From assembly GCA_900769985.1 (NCBI GenBank), contig CAAGIS010000107.1:1-45306 (forward strand): a stretch of 45,306 nucleotides of DNA. Direction: 5' to 3'. The notes under the pieces were generated by a model. That model saw nothing but the letters and a program-made list of their open reading frames with translations, was not told where the DNA came from and did no database searches. The stretch comes from Spirochaetia bacterium. Lineage in GTDB: Bacteria; Spirochaetota; Spirochaetia; Treponematales; Treponemataceae. This document shows, one piece after another, positions 40,554 to 45,306 of the stretch (the first letter of the stretch is position 1; the number at the start of each line of letters is the position of its first letter). The position numbers and the translations under genes were made by a program.

Positions 40554-43500
40554 TGCGTTTTGCGGCGGTGATTTTTTCTTCAAGGGCGGTAATTTGAGCG
40601 ACGATTTTTTGCTGTTCGGCTAGAGGGGGAACGGGAAGTTTTAATCGCAACAAGGCATCTTGGCTTATACTTTGAATATTTGATCCTTTACTGTCCGTCA
40701 TCATTTTTGTACGAACTGATTCAGAACGCAATAGATAACACAAGAAAACTGGCAGAACATTTTCAGCTTTTACACGAACACGAATTGTGAATCCTGAGAA
40801 GGAAGTAACCTGTTCATCAAGTCCTGCAATAAGAATGCATCTTCCGACAAGATTCTTAGAGCCGTTAGAACGGACTACAAGAATGTCATCGTTCCTCAGT
40901 TGATAATCTGAACTAAGGTTTCCATCTATTTGAACTGATTCAAGCTCGTCAATTTTTGGAGAGAAATAATTTTGAAAATCCTTTACACCTACAATTCTTA
41001 TAACCTCGCCTGTACTGCTTTTTGTATAATTAAGTCCATTTTTAAGTTCAACAATATCAGAAAGTTTTGTGTCATTGCCATGTATTGAAGAAACTGTTTT
41101 TGAAATTTGATTTTCAATATCTGCAATTTCTTCCTGTGCATTCTGATATTCTGTATCAATCTGTTCACATTCTGCAACGATGGATTTTTGAACGTCTAGC
41201 GGTGGAAGTGGGATTTTTATATTCTTAAAGTTTGTGCTATTTAATCCACCTTGTGCTGCTCCCGTAATATTTTGCTTTAACAAAGACTGTCCTATCGAAG
41301 AAAAAAAGAAATAGAACATATATTTTTGTGTTTCTATGTCCGAACATCGAACAATAAAAACGTGTTCATTAACCATTGCTTTTTTTTCTTTAAGTTCATC
41401 TCGAACAAGTGCAACTTTACCTGTCAAAGCTCCATCTTTGCAAATCAAAAAATCATATTTTTCAATTTTACCACGATTTGCTTTTTCAAAATAATCTTCG
41501 CTTACAAATTTTGGTTCACTCAAATTTATAAAACCAGAAGTATTATCAATATGTTCTCCACCTAATGATAAAACTCCGCTTGAAATTGCTCCTCCTGTTG
41601 GTCTTGAGCCAGTTTCTATAACAGAGGTTATTTCCTGTATTGATTTCATCGGAAATTTACTTTCAATCTGCACCGATGTGTTCTGCACGGTTGTCTTTAT
41701 CGCCTTGTCAAAAATTGTGCGGCTAAAGTCTATCATGTCTTTAAGCGAATAGTTTTCAATATACTTGCCGCTTCTGTAAATTCCCAAGAACGAGTCCTTT
41801 ACATATCGGGCTATGCTGTGCTCTTCATCGTAAACATTGTACAAAAGTCCGCAGGAATTTTGCGGCGTGCTGCTTTTGATTTTTATGCCCTCGTCGCCTT
41901 TGCGGTTACTCCAGCTGTAGCCCAGAAAGGCTTCCTGCTCGGCGTTGTCGGCTGGAGCCGTTACCACAAGGGTCTGCTGTCTGTAAACGAGTGCAAAATA
42001 ATAAATCTTTTCTTTTTCAATCTGCAGGGCATAATCATAAAAAGCCTTGTTCAGTTTATCCTCTTTAAGCTTTTTAAAATCTGCGCTTTCTTCAAAATCT
42101 TTTACATACATTCCAAAATAATGATGATTTTTGTACTGCGTGTATTCTTCTGCATTGCGGACGGATTTGACAAACGCAAGGTATTCATCTTTTGAAATAT
42201 TTATTTTTTGACAGTATGAGTCAAAAATATTTTTGTCGCTTGTGATTTTCAGCTCTTCATTTTCAAAAATAGCATTTACATTGTCTTTTGCAATTTCGCT
42301 TTTTACAGGCGGTTCGCTGTTTTTCTTTAAATAAAGGGCAACGGTATTTGTTCCTGTTGCGCCAAATGTCTTGCTTCCAAACTGGACGATTGCATGAACG
42401 GCAAAGTTTTTCAGGATTTCTTCGCGCGCTTTTATGTAGCTTGTGCTTGAATTGCTCAAAATTGAACTTGGCAAAATGACGGCGGCTATTCCGTTTGGTT
42501 TTAAAAGCTGGGCAATGCGTTCTACAAAAAGCGTTTCAATTTCTTTTCCGTCTTTTGAAATGCAGTCAAAAAGTTTGAGTTCGTTGTTTTTAAGTTCCAG
42601 ATGATTTTTAAACGCACTTACGCTGTACGGTGGATTTGCCACAAGAATGTCAAACTGTCCGTTTTCAATCACGATTTTTTCGTTGTGATTATCCAGTCCG
42701 TCGCCAAAAACAATGTTTCCGTTGTCCGCTCCGTGCATAAACATAGAAATTTTGCTTACACGGGCAAGGCGGTAGTCTTTTTCTATTCCAAAAATACAGT
42801 CGCGCTCCCAGCCTTTTTCTGCCTTTAAGCCAAGTTCCCTGATTTTTTCGTTTATTTCGCGGAAGCCTTCTGTCAAAAAGTGCCCCGCCCCGCAGGCATA
42901 GTCAATTACTTTTGGATATCTGACTTCATTTTTCTGTTCATCTAAAATAATGCTTTCAAGCGGAAGGCATTTCCAGATAAAGCAGGTAATCGGAATCGGA
43001 GTAAAAAACTGACCTTCATTCTGCTTAAAGCCTTTGTTCAAAAGCTGCTCGAACATATCGCCTAAAAGCTGAAGGTCGTTTGAGTCAATAATTCTGTATT
43101 TTTGAAAAAGTTCTACCATTTCAACAAGGATTTTACCGTTCTGGTAAAAAAGTTTTTCATTGTGAACATCTTTAAATGTAAAATCGTTGTTTGTATAAAA
43201 TTTAAGTTTTGTTATTGTTTTGTTCAGTTCGGCTTCAAGCTGTTCCCGGTTTTCTTCCAGTTCTTTTTCCAATACTTTTTTTACATAGTCGTCTGCTACA
43301 TAAAAAACTTCCTCTCCCATAAACTCTTTCATTCCCTTGTAATGCAGTTTCTGCAATCTGTCCTGCATTTTCTGGTAAGTGTCTGTTCCTGTTTTATACT
43401 GAAATTCAACTTCGCTTTCTAGAGTTTTTGTTTTTTCGTCATAGAGTTTTGCAATAAAAAGCGCAATCAGACGGTTAAAGGCATTTTCCTTGTCGCTTAC

Positions 43501-44292
43501 ATTGTTGTGGCGCAGAATCTCTTCAAACTGATTTACGATTTTATCATCGCGGCTAAAATCTACAAGGCGTTTCTTTTTAAGCGGAAGCACGCCGATGTCA
43601 TACGCTACAGTTTCAGCATCAAAAATAATGTCTCCAAAAAATTTGCTTTCGTAAGTTTCTTTCCAGACTTCAAAAAGTTCTTTTGCCGCAGGGGCATCTT
43701 TATAAAGTTTTAATGTTTTGTCATTTTTTGCAAGTTCGATAATGTTGGCATCGTCAGAACAGTTCACAGTTGATATTTCAGAAGTGATTTTCTGGTTTTC
43801 CGTATCAAAATCGCTTGCATAAAGCACCAGCCATTTTGTCGCCCTGGACTGCTGCCAGTATGAAAAAAGCTGTCCGCCGTCTAACTTCATATTGGAAAGT
43901 TCTTTTTTGTATTCTGCACCGGCTGTCTTACATTCAATAATGCACAGATACGGAGAGTTGTCTTTGTTCTTTACGCAGATGTCTGCCTTGCCGCTTTTTC
44001 CGCCATGACCAAGACTCCAGCGAGGCTCAAGTTCAATATGTTCAGGTCTGTAGCCTTTTTGTAAAAGCCGGGCAACGCATTCAAACACGACAAAATTTTC
44101 CGGGTGCGCAAAATTGCTTGTCGTGCCGTCATTCACTTCCAGACCTTTTTCTGTGGGATAAATAAGTTTTTGTTTTGCAAAATCCGCCTTGAGGTCGCAG
44201 TCTACAGTTTCAAAATGCTTTGTGTATATGTTGTTTTCGTTTGCAAATCCAAGAATCTCAAGAACTTTCTTAAAGTTATCAGCTGTAATCAA
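40498..44292 (-). CDS. Single-chain restriction-modification-specificity enzyme (type IIG / type I-like)
   Basis: 1264 residues with three functions in order. A PD-(D/E)XK nuclease domain at the N-terminus has Asp104 in GKADICV and Glu120-Cys-Lys122 in IIECKTAG. An N6-adenine methyltransferase follows, with QFFTPIPIT, motif I DYACGAGHF at 464-472 and motif IV NPPY at 553-556. From about residue 885 comes an HsdS-like module with two target-recognition domains, each ending in a PPL helix (IPLPPLDVQKSIVAE; VPPLAEQQKIVAQ). No helicase motor is present, so cleavage should not need ATP translocation. It would methylate and cut at a bipartite target. The start is a TTG with GGAG about eight bases upstream. 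Four phased boxes lie upstream. Confidence 0.9.
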   Translation of the reverse strand: MITADNFKKVLEILGFANENNIYTKHFETVDCDLKADFAKQKLIYPTEKGLEVNDGTTSNFAHPENFVVFECVARLLQKGYRPEHIELEPRWSLGHGGKSGKADICVKNKDNSPYLCIIECKTAGAEYKKELSNMKLDGGQLFSYWQQSRATKWLVLYASDFDTENQKITSEISTVNCSDDANIIELAKNDKTLKLYKDAPAAKELFEVWKETYESKFFGDIIFDAETVAYDIGVLPLKKKRLVDFSRDDKIVNQFEEILRHNNVSDKENAFNRLIALFIAKLYDEKTKTLESEVEFQYKTGTDTYQKMQDRLQKLHYKGMKEFMGEEVFYVADDYVKKVLEKELEENREQLEAELNKTITKLKFYTNNDFTFKDVHNEKLFYQNGKILVEMVELFQKYRIIDSNDLQLLGDMFEQLLNKGFKQNEGQFFTPIPITCFIWKCLPLESIILDEQKNEVRYPKVIDYACGAGHFLTEGFREINEKIRELGLKAEKGWERDCIFGIEKDYRLARVSKISMFMHGADNGNIVFGDGLDNHNEKIVIENGQFDILVANPPYSVSAFKNHLELKNNELKLFDCISKDGKEIETLFVERIAQLLKPNGIAAVILPSSILSNSSTSYIKAREEILKNFAVHAIVQFGSKTFGATGTNTVALYLKKNSEPPVKSEIAKDNVNAIFENEELKITSDKNIFDSYCQKINISKDEYLAFVKSVRNAEEYTQYKNHHYFGMYVKDFEESADFKKLKEDKLNKAFYDYALQIEKEKIYYFALVYRQQTLVVTAPADNAEQEAFLGYSWSNRKGDEGIKIKSSTPQNSCGLLYNVYDEEHSIARYVKDSFLGIYRSGKYIENYSLKDMIDFSRTIFDKAIKTTVQNTSVQIESKFPMKSIQEITSVIETGSRPTGGAISSGVLSLGGEHIDNTSGFINLSEPKFVSEDYFEKANRGKIEKYDFLICKDGALTGKVALVRDELKEKKAMVNEHVFIVRCSDIETQKYMFYFFFSSIGQSLLKQNITGAAQGGLNSTNFKNIKIPLPPLDVQKSIVAECEQIDTEYQNAQEEIADIENQISKTVSSIHGNDTKLSDIVELKNGLNYTKSSTGEVIRIVGVKDFQNYFSPKIDELESVQIDGNLSSDYQLRNDDILVVRSNGSKNLVGRCILIAGLDEQVTSFSGFTIRVRVKAENVLPVFLCYLLRSESVRTKMMTDSKGSNIQSISQDALLRLKLPVPPLAEQQKIVAQITALEEKITAAKRTMTECPEKKQAVLDKWLK

Positions 44293-44369
44293 AGTAAAAT
44301 CTCCATCTTTTATCTATTGCATATTATATCATTTTTCTGCGGAGATTTTAAGCGTAAACGACATTTCAC

Positions 44370-44455
44370 AAAAAAACTCGCCGTACTTTTTTAAATTCTC
44401 GCCGAGTTTTCATCAAAAACACGCCGAGTTTTTCCCAAATTCTCGCCGAGAATTT
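44370..44455. repeat. Four phased near-palindromic boxes between trpA and the R-M gene
   Basis: CGCCG cores start at 44379, 44400, 44422 and 44444, spaced 21, 22 and 22 bp. Each is flanked by A and T tracts, as in AATTCTCGCCGAGAATT (44441-44457 region), a perfect 17-bp palindrome, CTCGCCGAG, ACGCCGAG and CTCGCCGTA. Spacing of two helical turns puts all four on one face of the DNA. They lie just past the trpA stop codon and about 80-150 bp upstream of the restriction-modification start. A regulator-binding array or stacked hairpins are both possible. Confidence 0.7.
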
Positions 44456-44456
44456 T

Positions 44457-45215
44457 CTACCTTTGCCCCGTAAGTTCTTCGGCCTTGGCTTTTACCGCTT
44501 CGTAGAGTTTGTCGCTGTCGTTTTGGTTTTCTGTAATCAGGCGGACAAAGACGCTGCCGGCAACAACGCCTTCAACGTAATCGCAAAGGGCTTTTGACTG
44601 TTCGCCTGTTGAGATTCCAAAACCGCCGTAAATTTTGCTTCCACCTGAAGAAACGGATTTTAAAAATTCCAGCGTGTCTGAATCGATTTTTGTGTCAGTT
44701 CCTGTGATGCCTGTGCGGAGTGCTGCGTAAATATAAGGGAATCCTGCGTTTGCCATTTTTAAAAGTCGTTCTCGGCTCATGCTCGGGGCTGCAACAGGAA
44801 TATTTATCATGCCGTTATCTTCGCAGGCTTTTGTAAGTCCTTCGTCAAAATCAAATGGAAGGTCTGGAATAATCATTCCAGTTACGCCGGCGGTCGATGC
44901 TTTTTTGCAGAATTCGTTTATTCCCGGTGTGTAGATAAGTGAACCGTAACTCATTATGTAGATTTTTACGTTCGGAAAATTTTTGTGAAGTTTTTCTATG
45001 AACGCAAGTCCGTCTTTTGTTTTGTAACCGCGACTTAAAACTTTTGTACATGCACTTTGAATTGCAGGGCCGTCTGCGCTCGGGTCACTGAACGGAAGCT
45101 GAACTTCAAGAATGTCCGCTCCTCCGTCTACAAGTGCTTTTGCGGCTATAAATGCAAGGTCGTCTGTCGGGTAACCTGCTACAAGATGGCTCATCAATTT
45201 TATTTTTTTATTCAT
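44457..45215 (-). CDS. trpA: Tryptophan synthase alpha subunit
   Basis: 252 residues. The TIM-barrel signature is clear: MSHLVAGYPTDD, the catalytic glutamate in ADILEVQLPFSDPSADGPAIQ, the second acid in GMIIPDLPFDFDEG, and the phosphate loops GITGTD and YGGFGIST. It splits indole-3-glycerol phosphate to indole, which trpB would use; trpB is probably beyond the right edge. GGAG seven bases before the ATG at 45215 fixes the start rather than an ATG 11 codons upstream. Two hairpins lie in its leader. Confidence 0.95.
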   Translation of the reverse strand: MNKKIKLMSHLVAGYPTDDLAFIAAKALVDGGADILEVQLPFSDPSADGPAIQSACTKVLSRGYKTKDGLAFIEKLHKNFPNVKIYIMSYGSLIYTPGINEFCKKASTAGVTGMIIPDLPFDFDEGLTKACEDNGMINIPVAAPSMSRERLLKMANAGFPYIYAALRTGITGTDTKIDSDTLEFLKSVSSGGSKIYGGFGISTGEQSKALCDYVEGVVAGSVFVRLITENQNDSDKLYEAVKAKAEELTGQR

Positions 45216-45232
45216 TTTTCTACTCCCATAAG

Positions 45233-45253
45233 AAAGTTTGCAACGCAAACTTT
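45233..45253 (-). promoter_or_regulatory. Hairpin immediately upstream of trpA
   Basis: AAAGTTTGC and GCAAACTTT form a perfect 9-bp stem with a 3-base loop, ending about nine bases before the GGAG site of trpA. A delayed short T-rich stretch follows. It may regulate or stabilise trpA mRNA. Confidence 0.5.
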
Positions 45254-45255
45254 AG

Positions 45256-45296
45256 GTAAGATAAAAGCCGCGCAATTTCAGTGGTTTTTATCTTAC
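45256..45296 (-). promoter_or_regulatory. Second hairpin upstream of trpA
   Basis: GTAAGATAAAA (minus strand, 45286-45296) pairs perfectly with TTTTATCTTAC (45256-45266), giving an 11-bp stem around a 19-base loop. It lies two bases from the first hairpin. It could be the terminator region or processing site after an upstream trp gene, or an intergenic repeat. Confidence 0.5.
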
Positions 45297-45306
45297 ACTC
45301 CATAAA

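Noticed and set aside
40498..44292. Classical type I system with separate subunits
   Set aside because: No HsdR helicase gene is present and nuclease, methylase and specificity parts are in one frame.
44370..44455. CRISPR-like array
   Set aside because: The spacing of 21-22 bp leaves no room for spacers, repeats are too short and imperfect, and there are no cas genes nearby.
37486..44456. Integrative element or prophage
   Set aside because: No integrase, transposase, att-like terminal repeats or phage structural genes are seen; the repeats found are internal to the island.

Overview
The window (about 45.3 kb, AT-rich) looks like chromosome from a spirochaete, most likely a host-associated Treponema of the rumen or gut type. 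The evidence is the gene order tRNA-Thr, rpmG, tRNA-Trp, secE, nusG, rplK, rplA, rplJ, rplL, rpoB, rpoC, an EpsC-type serine acetyltransferase, a NusG-domain-II protein beside radA, and a carbohydrate block built for xylo-oligosaccharides. Genus and species are inference; no rRNA is present.

Layout. (1) 1-9435: a sugar-uptake operon on the minus strand (binding lipoprotein and two permeases, with no ATPase gene in view) faces a divergent LacI-family repressor gene. Two matching operators lie 54 bp apart, one of them on the promoter start site. After a YkgJ-like cysteine-cluster gene come a GH120 beta-xylosidase and a MATE exporter, then a small TSCPD gene. (2) 9436-21230: a long minus-strand housekeeping operon from one strong promoter at 21202-21230 through two tRNAs, rpmG, secE, nusG, four ribosomal protein genes and rpoB-rpoC to a terminator at 9459-9492, with an attenuator-like hairpin between rplL and rpoB. 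(3) 21378-34095: core and lineage genes: serine acetyltransferase, NusG_II protein, radA, a TraB protein with a TPR protein, an unrecognised anchored protein with a probably leaderless mRNA, an MGH1-like glycosidase behind a hairpin leader, and the polyphosphate pair ppx/ppk. (4) 34112-37485: a TetR regulator with a translationally coupled DUF2271 gene and a near-perfect palindromic operator on its promoter, then a fused pyrK-pyrD gene with a terminator hairpin just ahead of its ribosome binding site.

(5) 37486-44456: an accessory island, all on the minus strand. It holds a single-chain restriction-modification-specificity enzyme, a truncated DUF1016 nuclease gene, a broken rhuM, two toxin-antitoxin pairs (DinJ/YafQ type and MazF type), a fossil of a DUF4143 ATPase gene, a duplicated 43-bp repeat, and three copies of the 3' tail of the specificity region lying between the accessory genes. 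Upstream of the restriction-modification gene are four near-palindromic boxes spaced 21-22 bp apart. (6) 44457-45306: trpA with two hairpins in its leader.

The most unusual parts are the repeated specificity-tail segments that punctuate the island, the phased boxes upstream of the restriction-modification gene, and the attenuator with an overlapping leader frame in front of the fused pyrKD gene. All assignments come from reading translations, motifs and spacing by eye; no database search was run.
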